Below, piece by piece: positions 1 through 12,249 of a stretch of 64,000 nt of DNA (the stretch's first letter is position 1; every line of letters starts with the position of its first letter). This DNA comes from Apus apus (lineage: Eukaryota; Chordata; Aves; Apodiformes; Apodidae), in NCBI RefSeq assembly GCF_020740795.1, contig NC_067282.1, positions 151,514,858-151,578,857 of the forward strand, written 5' to 3'. Both the position numbers and the translations under genes were made by a program. The notes beneath the pieces are model-generated. The model saw only the letters and a program-made list of their open reading frames with translations, made no database searches and was not told the origin of the DNA.

Positions 1-2360
1 AAACTGTCCCCTTCAAGCTGTAGAGGACCACATATACACAAGCCCCTGTGTGCTGCAAGCCAGGCAACCTGCATTTTCCATCCTCTACCAGCATTTTAAA
101 GTTGATAGTACCCCTAGTGGAGAAGGTAGTGCAGCTCTCCCTACTTGGATTCACCATGGCCTAGGGGTTAACATGGAGTTCAGCAGACAGGCACAAACAT
201 CCTGGGGAAAGGAACAGCTGCAATAGGGCTTGATTCAAGTCTAAAGCCAACAGAAACTAATGGAAAACCTCTGCTTGCCTGGGATCGGGCAACTTGGACA
301 AGACTGTGAGGAGAGAGGCACTGTGCCCGACCTTTGGGAATGACCTGGGCACTGGGTTTAGAACATACCTGGGGAGGGAGGCAGGTTTAGCTGAGGTTTG
401 CTGCCTTTGGGAAGGCACCAACCACCATATCCTCTTAAAACAGCAATCAGGAACATTAGAAGCTGAGAAAGCTGCTGTAACATAGGCCAGCTTGGGCAGG
501 AGAGGGCAAATGCTTAATGGATCAGAGGAGCATTCAATGTGCTTCGCTCCAAGAGGGAAAACAAACTGCATCCTTGTTGCAGTAAGCGGAGAAGAAACGT
601 TTTCCCAGCTGCCATGGAAAAAGCAGCTACTGCTGAGGAATTACCTATTGCTCTAGCTCTCTTCTCTCAGGGAAGACCAGCATCACATTTACATGGCCTG
701 AAAACTGCTGTGCAACCCTCTTTTAACCACTACATGCATAGACTGCTGGTAGTGCTTCCTGCTTGCACCTCTGTTATTAGCAGCAGCTGCGGGAATCCCT
801 GAAGCCTCCCTCAGCAGTTGGGAAAGAGGGAGCTGAATTAAGATCCTGCCACAGAAAACATCCTTGTGCTTTGAGGCCTGTCCTGTGGTGAGAACTGTGG
901 AAGGCACTGAGGGAATCTCAAGGTGCCCCCAAACTCCTCCTCCTCTCCACCCATTAAGCTGTTTCTGAAGGATTTCCACCGGACACCACGTATTTGGGTC
1001 TTCAGCGTTTATCTCAAAGAAACAGTTGTGGCTTTCACATAATGCACCCTTAAGTGTGCTGGTGCTTTAACAGCTGAATGGCACCTAACCTCCACTTTTC
1101 CTTAGAAGGAAGTGATAAAATAGCTAATTTATACTGCCCCTTAATTACACAATGCAAAGTCACTGTGTTTTTTCCTGTTCTGTAGGATGGTGAAGCATGA
1201 AAGTTGACTATTGTCGGGTATGTGACGCTGTTCCCCTATTTTTCCTGCTCATGCAGGAAAATGGAGAGTGTCTTTACTAGAAGTGTTTACAGAGTGGGAA
1301 CACCGAAACTGCAGGGCAAATTGCCCAGCCTGAAATATGAGCAGGACACGAGCAGCATAGTTTCTGTGGCCTCTCAAATAAAATAAAATTCCTTTTTTTT
1401 ACTGATTGTAACTGACCAACCTGGATGGGGATGTACCCATCTCCAGGGACCAGCACCACCTTGTGCTGCTGCCCAGGCCCCAGGGGTGGCAGAAGCAGGT
1501 GGAAGCAGTGATGCCAGTTGCAGGACACGCAAGCCTTGGATCAGCAATCCCCTGCTCCTTCAAAGGTCATAAATCGTTATTGCAAAGGTGCAGGAAGAAA
1601 ATTGCCTCACTGCTCCTAACAACCTAGGCCAAGGAGGTGAAATGGAGCAGAGCCAAAGTAGAGTTAAGTGACTGAAGGAAACAGAAGCTGGAAAGGAAAA
1701 ACAAAGCAAAAACAACAACCAAAAACCAGCCTGTACATGGTTATTAAGCACTTACAATGTTCTCATGCAGCTTAGGTAAGCAAACTAGAGTTTAGCATTA
1801 CAGTAGCCATCAGCCCTGGTGCTGTACTCTGCCTCCAAGTGCACGAGGAGGCTGGCAACACTTAGAAGCCAGGTTGAGTGGAAGCAGGTGTTTATGGGAA
1901 TAAGGAGGAAGAGTTGGGAAGGGCTGACAGCTCCTTGCAATAGGAGCACTCAACTGCCTCCTTAGTGTAAAGGTCAGGGCAATTACAGTCAAGAGACTGC
2001 CTTTTGGCAGGGCTCACCTGCCTGAGCAGATTTAATCATTCACTCAAGGGAGAGGGAGGCTTTCAGGCTCCTAGGGCCGGAAAGGAGTGAGAAAGCATGG
2101 AGGGAGAGAGAGAGCACAGCTCAGGATCTTTGTGCACAATGAGATGAGTCCTTCTGGTGTCCCAGATTCAGCAGCACTCAAAGGGGGTCCTAGAAGCAGC
2201 ACCAAAAGCCCCGTGAAAGCAATTCACTTCTTTGGTTTTTGGAACATTACCTTTTAGTAGGGATCATGTAATCATCTGTGCTCTCCCAATCCATCGTTAG
2301 AGACCAGCCACTGTGCTGCTGATACTCCCCCTCACCTCTCTGAACAGACAAGGGACTTCC
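1..2360. other. Intergenic DNA downstream of TXN2
   Basis: No exon, RNA gene or clear repeat was recognised. Open frames here are short and unlike any family I know. In the human map the next gene on this side is MYH9, tens of kilobases away, so empty intergenic DNA is expected. Confidence 0.6.
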
Positions 2361-2364
2361 CTGT

Positions 2365-2981
2365 GATTTCTGCGAATTAAGTTTTATTCTCCAGCTAGAC
2401 AGCAGTGACTGATAAATTTCTCCTTAATACAGGCCTACAAAAGGAGATCCATAAAATACTTCTATTTTCTCTTAAAAAAATCATTACGGGAGCCCATGGA
2501 TTTGTGGAGGAGTTGTACCTGTCCCAGCAACACAAGAACAGAGGGACACAGAGATAGGTTTCACAGACAAGGCAGAGGCATTCTCAGCTTTAAACAAACC
2601 CACCCAGGGTAGGTATGTACCCACATCTTGCAGGGAGCAGCTGCCCTCTGCTCTGGGCTATCAGATGCTAGGCAAAGAGAAAAACATTCCTCCTCTTAAC
2701 TCAGCAGCAGCTCTGCACGTCAGCTCTTTGCTGATAAACAAAGGCTCCTAATTCCAGCCGCATTCCCCATTTTGAGAATAATCAGCCCTGCTCCTCGGCG
2801 CTTTTTACAACTACTGCTGCTCGAGAGAAGGGGGAGTGGGAGGGAAAGATTACAACACCATCCATCCCAAAAAAAAAAAACCAAACCAGAAGAAAACCCC
2901 AGGCAAGCAGTTCAGCTCTCCCTAGCACGGAATGCATGATGTGGACATGTCCAGAGGCAGAGGTACAGCCACCCTTTTACT
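2365..2981 (-). other. TXN2: Probable TXN2 3' UTR
   Basis: Minus-strand sequence after the TXN2 stop codon runs about 600 bases to the first good AATAAA signal at 2388-2383. The length suits a short housekeeping-type 3' UTR. The end is inferred from the signal only. Confidence 0.5.
2383..2388 (-). terminator. TXN2: Candidate TXN2 poly(A) signal AATAAA
   Basis: The plus strand reads TTTATT, so the transcript reads AATAAA. It is the first canonical hexamer I see downstream of the TXN2 stop codon. Cleavage would be expected some 10-30 bases further left. Confidence 0.5.
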
Positions 2982-5900
2982 TCAGGCTCCGATGAGTTTC
3001 TTGAGGAATGCCTCCAGCTGATCCTCATCCTTTATCCCCACAAATTTATCCACAACGTCTCCATTCTTCATAGCCAGCACGGTTGGCACTGCTGACACCT
3101 GGGAGCAAAAGAAACAGGGAGACACTCGTGAGCAGAGGCTGCAGGGAGCCCAGCTGCACCCAGGCCCCAAATAGAGCTTTACAGAAGTGGCTACACAGGA
3201 GCTGAGCATATACTGATCAAAGGCAACATGTCTGCTCACAAAACACAGGCCAGCCAAGCTCCATGTTCCTCCTCTCCCTGTGGCCTCATCTCTGCATTAC
3301 TTTACATTGCACTGCTTAAGTCTGAGCAGCTTTTTGCGTTTAAGTAAGGCCCAGAATTTTGAAGTCAAACCCAAAGCTAACAGAAAAACAAACACAAAGT
3401 TTCCCCCCCCTCAAGTACAAATTCCTCTTCTCCTTCCCTTTTGTCCTATCATAAGCAAACAAATGCAGTCTTTTATGAGGACACCTCTCAGATGTGGTGA
3501 CCTTTGGACATTTTACAGCCAGGGTGGTATCCAACTGGATCTGTGTCCTTCTCCAAACAGGACTGAAGCTGGAGGAGTGTTTCCCACCCATCACTGCACA
3601 GGCAGATTTCCTGCTCCATCCTACCATGGTAATGACAATGCCCTCCAACCCATCTTTAATTATCTTCTTCTTTATTCAGTGGTTTAGCTGGTCACACACC
3701 AGTGGCTGTCCACTGCAGATCCCTGACGATTAAGTAAGAAGTAAAAAAAGTCCCTCTGAACAGAGCCAACAGGCAGCTGTGCTGCCCCGGGCACTGCTTT
3801 CGTAGCCCAAAACAAAGTTTTCTGAGAATTATCCAAGAGAACAGCAGGGGAAATGACAACACTCCCCAGGGACTTGCCAGCTGACCAGCAACATCAGAGA
3901 CCCTGGGGACACGACTGAGAGAAAGAGCAACCAGCGCTCAGAGAGCTGCAGCAATGGGGAGATCTGGTTGTGTTTCTGACACCACAGCTTTGATGTCCTC
4001 ATCTCGGCAAAGCCTCCCCTCTGAAACACGTCTTGTCCTTATCTGGATTGCTGACTCCCCGCCAGCCTGCAGGGCCTTCCTGCCTGCGCTGCCAGCCCTG
4101 ATGCCAGCAAGGATTTGCAAATCCTTCCTTGGGAAACCCGCCAGAGGGCTGGCTTTTCTCCCATCGGCAGCCTGAGATGAAAGGGACATTTTGTGCTTCC
4201 CTTCCCACCCGGTCCTGGCCGGCCAGCCCGGCGTGGCTCCCAGCAGTCTGTCTCATCTGAGGGGATGGGAGCGCCGGGGCTGCTGTAAGGCACGATCTTC
4301 AGCACCTCCTAGTGACAGGCAGGAGCGGATCCCGAGGGCTCCGACCCCAGCCAGGGCTGGCGATGGTGCCACCAACATAGAATCATCACATCTTTTTGGT
4401 TGGAAAAGACACTGGAAGATCATCAAGTCCACCCTTAACCAAACACTGCCAAGTCTACCACTAAACAATGTCCCTAAGCCATCCACACGGCTTTTAAACA
4501 CCTCCAGGGGTGGTGACTCCACCACTTCCCTGGGCAGCCTGTTCCAGTGCCTGACAACCCTTGCGGTGAATAAATTTTTCCTAATATCCAATCTAAGCCT
4601 CCTGGCACAACTGGAGGCCACTTCCTCTTGTTCTGTCACTTGTTACTTGGGAGAAGAGACCAACACCCACCTCACTGCAACCTCCTTTCAGCTTTTTGTA
4701 AAGAGTGATACAGCCTTTTTTCTCCAGGCAAAACAACCCCAGTTCCCTCAGCTGCTCCTCAGAAAGCTGCTCCCTTTTGATTTTACGGGTGAGAAAGGAC
4801 TGAAGGGCAAAGCATCACTGACCCTCCCTCTGGTTTGCAAAGTGGTTAAATAATGAGCAGAGTTGCCTCAACTCCATCCAAAAAAACCAGCATGCCCAAC
4901 CAACTGCAAGCATCAGGCCTTAGAGCCTGGACAAGGAACAAGCAACTCTTTGAAGCACTACAGAGAAGCAAGCAGCTAACACCAAGTTACAGGACTCTGT
5001 ATGCTGACCCAGGACCCACACAGCCTTGATCCCACCATCTCTTTCTGTTTTTGTACTGGTGAACAAACCCCAAGAATGGGTGGCAGGTCTGGGGCTGGCA
5101 CTGAAGAGCTGGGTGAGGACCCGTGGCTGACCATGAGCTAACAATGTGCACTGCTGCCCAAGAAGGCCAATGCCATCCTGGGGTGCCTCAAGAAGAGTAT
5201 GGCCAGTAAGTCAAGGGAGGTTATCCTTCCTCTCTATTCTGCCCTGGTACGGCCACATCTGGAATACTGCATCCAATTCTAGGCTCCCCAGTTCAAAAAG
5301 GATAAGGAACTACTGGAAAAACTCCAGTGCAGGGCCACAAAAATGATTGGAGGAATGGAGCATGTGCCCTATGAGGAAGGGCTGAGAGATCTGGGTCTGT
5401 TTAGCCTGGAGGAGACTGAGGGGGGATCTCATGAACGCTTATAAATATCTGAAGGGTGGTGTCAGGGAGATGGGACCAGTCTCTTTTCTGCAGTGTCCAA
5501 TGACAGGAGAAGGGGCAATGGGCACGAGCTGGAGCATATGAGGTTCAAGTTAAACATAAAGAATAACTTTTTTACTGTGAGAATAACAGAGCACTGGAAC
5601 AGGCTGCCCAGAGAGGTCGTGGAGTCTCCATCCTGGAGACATTCAGAACCCATCTGGATGTGCTCCTGTGGGATCTACTGTAGGTGATCCTGCTCTAGCA
5701 GGGGGGGTGGACTAAGTTATCTTCAGATGTCCCTTCCAACCCCAACCACCCTGTGACTCTGTCACCAAGGGCACTGAGCAATGTGCTTCAGCCCAGAAAA
5801 CACGATGATTTTGACAGCTTCCTTCCTGCTGGCTGCAGCAAGGGCAGCCCCTTAACAGAGCACATACTGTGTTTTGCTGCTTGAGAAGCAAATGTCATGG

Positions 5901-8900
5901 GAATTTCTAGAATGCAAAGTTGGGGCCTTTTTTTTTTTCCCCCTTTTTAAAAATTTTCCTTCTTTTTTTTTTTTTGATCCCATCTGCACTGAACATAAAC
6001 AAACCCTCCTCCTCCCTCAAGAGCTTTTCTAGAGAAAAGGTCAGGCTGCTTTTGATCAGTGCTGACCACATAGATAAATAATTCCATCCAGGCTATTCTT
6101 GGCAGGACCTGTACCAAGGGAATTCTCTCCCATCTGAAACCAGGGCTCTTATACAAGCTGGGATACCACACAATGGAGCAGAGGGAAGGATTTCACCTGG
6201 GCTTCAGAATGAGGCATAAAACAGTACTGAGCTCTGCTGGTGAACAACCCTCCCTGTGTCCAGCAGCAATTCCCAAGGTGTCCGCCTGTAGGGACTGGAG
6301 AAGGAGCTGCCCTTTCCCAGTGGCCACGCATGCGGCCAACAGGCCAAGGCAAGAGATGAATCTGAGGAGTTTTAAGAGACAGCAAATTAAAACAAAAGTA
6401 TTCCTTCTCCCTTTCTGCTCTCAGGATGAGAGGTCAGGAGCAGGCTGGAGCAGCAGAGAAAGGCCACAACCAGGGATGAAAGGTGTGAGATAAAAGGAGA
6501 AATCCCCAGAGAAGGAACTTTTGTGCTAGGCATGACTGGCTGGGGAAGGGCACTGGGGATGTTTCTAGTTGCAGGAGATGCAGCCCTGCTTTGTGCTAAA
6601 CTGGGATGACTGGGAGCCACTGGCAGGTGGGGGGACAGCAGTGCTTGTAAAGGAATGCACTGGCATTCCTCAGCTCTTCCAGGGGGTCCCTCCCCCTCAC
6701 CCTGCCTCCTCCTGCACTAAGGAGGCTGCTGAAGAGGACATTGTGCAATCAGGCAGCAAGATGGGAGTTGCGTGCGTGGGCAGGGGAAGAAACATGGATG
6801 GAAGGAGACTTCCTGGCAGCTAATGGAGGAGTTGGGGAGTGGAATGGACCCTAAAACTAGAACTTTCTCAGCCTGCAGACATCTGTTCCCTGGTGGAATG
6901 GTTGCAAAAAAAAAAAAATACACCTTTCCTGATCCCTCCCAAACACCACCTTTGGTTTTTCTGATCTCTCCCAAAAAACACCTTTTGTGCCTCTTTGATC
7001 TCAATTTGGTGTCTTCCCTTCAGCCCTGATGCTCACATCTCCTTAACCAGCAACTTCACAGAAGATGAAGCAAAACCACAGTGCATGAACAAACTTCTGC
7101 CTTGAAAAGGATGCCCCAAACTATGAAGAGCAAAGCAAAAATTTCTCCTTTACCTCCACCCATTTGCAGCTGCCCTAGTGACAGACACTGCCAAGAGATG
7201 GGGTCTTAGCCACAGGGATAATGGTCCCTGCATCACTCAGAGCAGAGGATGCAAGCAACAATCCCCAGGCCCTCCTGCAAAACAAAAACTTCATCATGTT
7301 TATATGTAAGGCTCCAGGATTAATTGCTGGAAGCCAGCCCTTGCCTGCAGCCTGAATCCTGCCTGCACCTGTGCCACCAGGGCTGCACACACAGACCCTG
7401 TGGACAAAAGTGTGCACGCAGCAGGGAGTGCAGCTGCTCACTCACTGTCTGGTGGGAGAGCACACACAGCCTGCCATCAAACCTGCACAACTCTGTCAAT
7501 TTCAGCCTCTTTTTAAAGACCTTCCTTCACATGCACACACACTGTTTGCCATTTTCCAGCCATCTGAGATTATCCTCTTGTAATCCCAGCTAATTCTATC
7601 TACTGGAAGGCTTGGAACAATACAAGAGTTAAGCTAATAATATCTATTCTCTTCTCCTTTCTTCCTTAGGGTGGGTGCTACCAGGGCCTTGTATTAGGGT
7701 TTACAGACTTTTTTAAATCCAACCTCAACCTCGTCAACTTCTCACCAGCACCCTCCAGCTATGTAGCCTTCAGGCTTGCAAAACCCAGCCCTGCTCAGGA
7801 GCCAGAAGCCATGTTTCTTGGCCTGGGGCATATCTGCCAGCACAGCCACCACTGAGGAGAGAACTGGAGGCTCTCAAGCTCAACTTGTGGAAGCTGCAAG
7901 TCATGTTTGTGGGCACCAGCTGGGTGAACACACCACCACAGCACAGGCAGAAAGGTCTACTTGGGAAAGAGTGGGAGGGAACAAGCTGTTTCCACTTCCT
8001 TCTCCTTCTGACCCAGCAGGGTGTGGGTGCAGCACAGAGCATCTCCTCCAGGCTCAACAAAATGACAGCTTGCTCAGGAGATGGTTCACACTTTGCTGGG
8101 CAAAGGGCTGCCCTGGGAGTAGAACTTCATCTGGGGAGGGGGAGCAGCTCTGTCTGCGTGGTACCCAAGTGAAAATGAAGCACATCCTTCCCTGTAAAAG
8201 ACAGCAGCAGGATGCCCTGACTCTGCAGACCGTGTTGTTGTTTACAAGGAGAGACAACAGGGTCAAGCACAGTTGTCAGAAGGATTAATGTGTTTTTCAA
8301 GCTACCTTATCACTGTCACAGGGAAAAGATAAATACATCAGAAAAAACAAGGCTGTGGTAGTCTCCAGTCACACTGTTTCTTCCTATGAGCAAGGCAGTG
8401 CAAGGAACATACACAACAGGCATGAGAAAAACTAGCGTAATCACCAAGGCCCGTGCTCCTCAAGACCGGGACATGCCCCTGTTCCCTACGTGTGCTCATG
8501 GAATGGTTTGGGTTGGAAGGGACCTTAAAGATCATTTAGTTCCAACCCCCCTGCATGGGCAGGGACACCTGCCACTAGACCAGGCTGCCCCATCCAACCT
8601 GGCTTTGAAAACTTCCAGGGATGGGGCATCCACAACTTCCCTGGGCAACCTGTGCCAGGGTCTCACCACCCTCACAGGAAATAATTTCTTCCTAATGTCT
8701 AACCTAGATCTACCCTCTTCCAGCTTAAAACTCTTTATCTCTCAATCCTATCACTACATACCCTTGTAAAAAGTCCCTCCCTCAGACCTGGCTTCCACCT
8801 GTGCAGACAAAACCCACAGTGCCTCCTTGTGCTGTGGCTTAAGGATGGGACATTGTCACCCAGCAAGAAATCCCAAACAAGGAAGGGAAAGAGGACAGGC

Positions 8901-11133
8901 TGGCTGGAAGAACTGTGTTCAAGAGCAGAACAGAGTGGGGCTTGGTAGTCCACATTGCTGCCCTGCACCTGAGCAGTCCATGCATGCAGTAAAACACTGT
9001 AGGTGCTCAGGGCTCCCCGAGGCCAGGCAAACATTTGCTTTGATAAACACCTGCTTCAGAGGCTTAGAAGACACATTTCTGCAGGATTAGAGGTGGTGAT
9101 GCTAAGCACAAGCATCAGAGCTGGGGGAGTGCCAAGCAGAGGAATCCACCTACTAATGAGTGACCAGAGGATCAGGAACCTGTAGGCACTGGTTTTCCCC
9201 TCCCCAGAAATGCCACTGCCTTGCAGTCACACCCATCCCCAGGGAGGGACTTCTTTGAAATGCCAGCAAAAAAAAAGTTTGTACTTTTCCAGCTCCTACC
9301 TCATACTCAATAGCAAGGTCTGTGTGATCATCAATGTCCACTTTGGCCATCAGCACCTTCCCCTCCTGCTTGGCCACCATCTTCTCTAACCTGGGGCCTA
9401 GGATCTTGCAGGGGCCGCACCACCTGATGGAGAAAGAGAAGAGGGGGAGTTTGAGGCAGCAAGCACAGCAGTGGCTGTGGAAAGCTTGCTGGTATGCTAG
9501 TGCCTTTACCACCATCACTGTTCCCATTTGAGAGCCAACCTGGAAACACATTCCCAAATCACAGCTTAGAAAAATGTTTCTCTCACCAAAGGCACTGCCA
9601 AAGGGTTCTTTCTCTGCATGTGTTTTGGTGGGAGGGCATTGAGTGGAAGGAGAGGTCACCACTCAGAATTTGTGGTACTTTTGATGTCATTTTGATCACA
9701 CCACAGTCCACTTTGGCAGCCTTGGTGGTCATCCTGTCCCTTCTTCCTGGCTGGTCACCCCTACCCTGCTTTGCATCCTTGCTGGAGGGCACAGGCAGAG
9801 CTGTGGTCCCACTGACCACAGAGCAGCCCTAGAGTGTCACTGCTGGGCACGGGGTTGCAGCCCAAGCTCATATCAGCTTATGCCAATTGTCAGGCCCTCA
9901 GACTTCCCCTCCACACTCACTGCAGGGTTTACAGAAATTCCTCTTCAGCTGCAAAAAGGCATCACATCCACTCAAAGAGAGACCACCCATTCCAAACCCA
10001 GGGGCAGCAACAGCAGAGCTTGTGAGACCCTGTACACGGACAACATCCCCTGTATCCTCTAGCTGCACCAGTTAGGATGCTGTCAAGTTACTCGTTTTGA
10101 GGGAAACAGGAGCTAAAGCTCTACATGCCCCTTCCTTTAAAAACTGAAGCTCTAGTAAACTTGGCTTCTCCTCAGCCTCCCTCTGATTCTGGTTTCAGGT
10201 ATTTGTCCTCTCCTCCTTGGCTGATCGCAATTAATGTTCATGGGGGTTTGCCAGTTTGGTGTATTAAAAGCAGCAGTTTTTGGGCTGTTTCATACCCTGT
10301 TTGCCCCAAATCAGCCACAACAGGCTCACCGGACAGAACTGTGGGACTCTGAGAATACTTGAGAAAACAAAGAACCTCAGTATCATTAACCTAGCAGATA
10401 AGAGCTAGGAATATTTTTACTGGCAAGAGGATGGCAACGTTTTTACTGATGACAAACGCTGCTGTGGGTCTCATGGGGCTGTTGCTAATGTACAAAGCTG
10501 TCAGGAGCCCTGGCTCCAGAGCACACAGCCTGGAAAAGCTGGACAGACACCACACAGTGGTGCAGGGGCACACCAAGCACAGCGCCCTTCGTGGCTGTTA
10601 ACATCGTGTAGTGTTTTTAAGAGGACGTTTAACCCAGGAAGCTAAGACAAGGAGATGTTGGAGCTTTTTCCTGAGGTGTCTTCTGCAGGATGATGCAAAC
10701 ACCGGGGCCAGCGTGACACCCGAGTTACTCGGGAGGTGCAGCTACACCACCCCAGGGAACACCTTCCTGGCATTTGTGTTCTACGCTCCTGCAGGCAGTA
10801 GCTACACCCACAGTGGTACAACCCGATGGGTGAAACCTCTATGGATTGCTCTGTAGGGGCAGAAGCACCCTTTAAGTCCAGGCACCCAGCAGCAAGGGCC
10901 ATGAGAGGAACTCACTGCGCGTGGAAGTCCACCACGACGGGTTTGGGGTTGTTGACCACCCGGTCCTGGAAGTCACTGCCATCCTGCACATTGAAGGTGC
11001 TCCTGCAGCTTGCTGAGGTGCTGAAGGTCCTGCCAGGAGGTGCTGGGGGAGCACGGGGTGCCAGAGAGCCCTGTGGGGGCAGTGCCTTGGGGGTGAGGGA
11101 CAGCAGCCGCCGGACCACCAGCCTCTGGGCCAT
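2982..11133 (-). CDS. TXN2: Thioredoxin 2, mitochondrial (complete, 3 coding exons, 152 aa)
   Basis: Coding exons, in transcript order, are 11133-10916, 9423-9300 and 3098-2982; all introns are GT-AG and the 459 coding bases close in frame. Mitochondrial thioredoxin reduces disulfides in matrix proteins, notably peroxiredoxin 3, and is itself reduced by TXNRD2. The arginine-rich N-terminus (residues 1 to about 45) is a matrix targeting peptide; R35-T36-F37/S38 looks like a presequence cleavage motif. The thioredoxin fold follows, with the active site WCGPC at 74-78 (Cys75 and Cys78 catalytic) and the cis-proline P119 in the AVPT motif. The WCGPC exon begins exactly at the tryptophan after one split base. 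The protein is slightly shorter than the human 166 aa, all of it in the presequence. The start codon lies immediately after a splice acceptor, so exon 1 of the mRNA is noncoding. Identification is very secure, from near-identity to the human mature domain. Confidence 0.97.
4376..4785 (-). mobile_element. CR1 LINE, 3' fragment (older subfamily)
   Basis: Read on the minus strand this is the last 400 or so bases of a CR1 element, ending in the GATTCTATG-like tail near 4376. The wording (GGTTGGAAAAGAC near the tail, a GGAGAAGAGACCAACACCC block) differs from most other copies in the window, so it belongs to a different CR1 subfamily. It is 5'-truncated and well diverged, and it is inactive. Confidence 0.9.
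5140..5764 (+). mobile_element. CR1 LINE, 3' part with remnant of the reverse-transcriptase C-terminus
   Basis: Plus-oriented CR1 of about 620 bases. Its left 260 bases still read in one frame as the C-terminal end of CR1 ORF2 (motifs [15 protein letters not shown] and FWAPQFKKD), followed by the usual CR1 3' UTR and a CTGTGACTCTGTCACC tail. It is severely 5'-truncated and cannot move by itself. Confidence 0.92.
8497..8785 (-). mobile_element. CR1 LINE, 3' fragment
   Basis: Starts with the inverted CR1 tail (GAATGGTTTGGGTTGGAAGG) and runs through the diagnostic GTTCCAACCCCCCTGC and CTTCCAGGGATGGGGCATCC blocks, stopping near CAAAAAGTCCC-like sequence. It is 5'-truncated at about 290 bases and lies antisense in this sense: it is on the same strand as TXN2, inside its large intron. 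Confidence 0.92.
9424..10915 (-). other. TXN2: TXN2 intron between coding exons 1 and 2
   Basis: A 1.5-kb intron. The donor is GCA followed by GTGAGT and the acceptor is TCTCCATCAG. No repeat or RNA gene was recognised inside it. Confidence 0.95.
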
Positions 11134-11299
11134 CTGTGGGGAGAGGAGGAGGTATGCCAGGTGGGTGCACCCCACAACTGGTCCCACTGCAGCAATGCCC
11201 TGCTTAAGGGTCCCCTCAGCAGGGCAGCCTCCAAGCCAGGAGGTGTCTTGGACAGAAGCACACACAGCATGGCACAGGAACGCTTCCTACACCCAGCCC

Positions 11300-12240
11300 T
11301 TGCCACCCCGCCGCAGCGCCAGCCCCACAGCCACGGAGCCCCCAGCTAACAGACCTCAACCCCCTCTCCATTTCTATGGGGATTCAGGCCACCTCAGCCC
11401 AGGCCCGGGGCCCCCGCTTCCCCCCGCCGTGCAGAGCACAGGCCCTCCCCCACCGGCCCGCTCCTTCCCACCAACAAGGCAGAGCCCCCGCCGCGGGACC
11501 CCTGCTCCCCGGCTACTACAGGGCCCGCCTGCTTCAGCCAGAAAGCCCCAGCAGCTCCCAGCGGTGGGACAAGGGCCCCCCAGCCGTGGGGCTCCACCCT
11601 CAGCTCCCCGGCACGCTGGGGAAGGGCCTCCCGCCGCTCCTCCGGCCCCGGGACACGGGGTGACGGCAGCCAGGGGGCCCGACGCCTCCCCCCAGCCCCG
11701 CAGGGCAGGGCAGGGCACCCGAGCCCTCCCGGCGCCCCAGGACCGCCCCCCCGGCCTGGGGGGACCCCCGGGCCGCAGCCCCGCCCGCACCTCGCCGCGC
11801 CCCGAGGTCACCCGCGCCCCAACCAACTTCCGCCGGGCGCCCCGCCCCGCCCCGCCCCGCGCGCCGATTGGCCGCCGCCACAGGAGGGCCGGTCTCTGAT
11901 TGGTCGTCGCGGCCATCCCTCAAGCCGCTTCTCCCCGCCCTCCCCCCCCCAGGGGGCCGGCGGGCTGGGTCACGCGGGGCCAGCCCTGCCTGCTGATTGG
12001 CTCAGCGCCCTCCATCGGGCGGCGCGCCTCCCGCACGTGCCGCAGGCCCCGCCCCCGGGCCCCCGCCCCCCCCCCAACCGGGCGGGCGGGATCGGATCCC
12101 TGTGGGAAGTGACAGGGAGCCGGGGCTCCTCCCGCTGCCGCTCGGGCGGCTCCGGGCCCGGCAGGCCGGAAGGGCTCGCAGGCTGGGAGCTCGTGTCCTG
12201 CGGCCCGGGAGCCGCTGGAAGCCGGTGGCGGGGAAAGCTC
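11300..12240 (-). promoter_or_regulatory. TXN2: TXN2 CpG-island promoter with ETS and three CCAAT boxes
   Basis: Very GC- and CpG-rich DNA with runs of CCCCGCCCC-type Sp1/KLF sites. Read towards TXN2 it has CGGAAGT (ETS/GABP, also called NRF-2) at 11832-11826. It also has three CCAAT boxes (NF-Y type), seen as ATTGG on the plus strand at 11867, 11899 and 11996. ETS sites are typical of nuclear genes for mitochondrial proteins. There is no TATA box. Whether it also fires to the right is unknown. Confidence 0.75.
11791..11845 (-). other. TXN2: Candidate noncoding first exon of TXN2
   Basis: The TXN2 start codon directly follows a strong acceptor (polypyrimidine tract then CCCCACAG, 11134-11145), so an upstream noncoding exon is required. 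The best donor in the CpG island is GAG followed by GTGCGGGC at 11791/11790. The 5' limit is a guess, placed by the ETS site just above it. Confidence 0.4.
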
Positions 12241-12249
12241 TGGGGTTGA

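Larger units (their letters stand above)
3099..9299 (-). other. TXN2: TXN2 intron between coding exons 2 and 3
   Basis: A 6.2-kb intron. The donor (GAG followed by GTAGGA) and the acceptor (CTCCCAG) are both readable. It holds three CR1 LINE copies (4376-4785, 5140-5764, 8497-8785) and a T-rich tract at 5928-5975. Nothing else was recognised. Confidence 0.9.

Noticed and set aside
4191-4853. Long plus-strand open frame (220 codons)
   Set aside because: It runs through the reverse complement of a CR1 3' end and adjoining intron; no domain, no promoter, no splice support.
10826-11899. Plus-strand open frame of 357 codons
   Set aside because: It is antisense to TXN2 exon 1 and the CpG island, with Pro/Arg-rich low-complexity translation and no recognised family.
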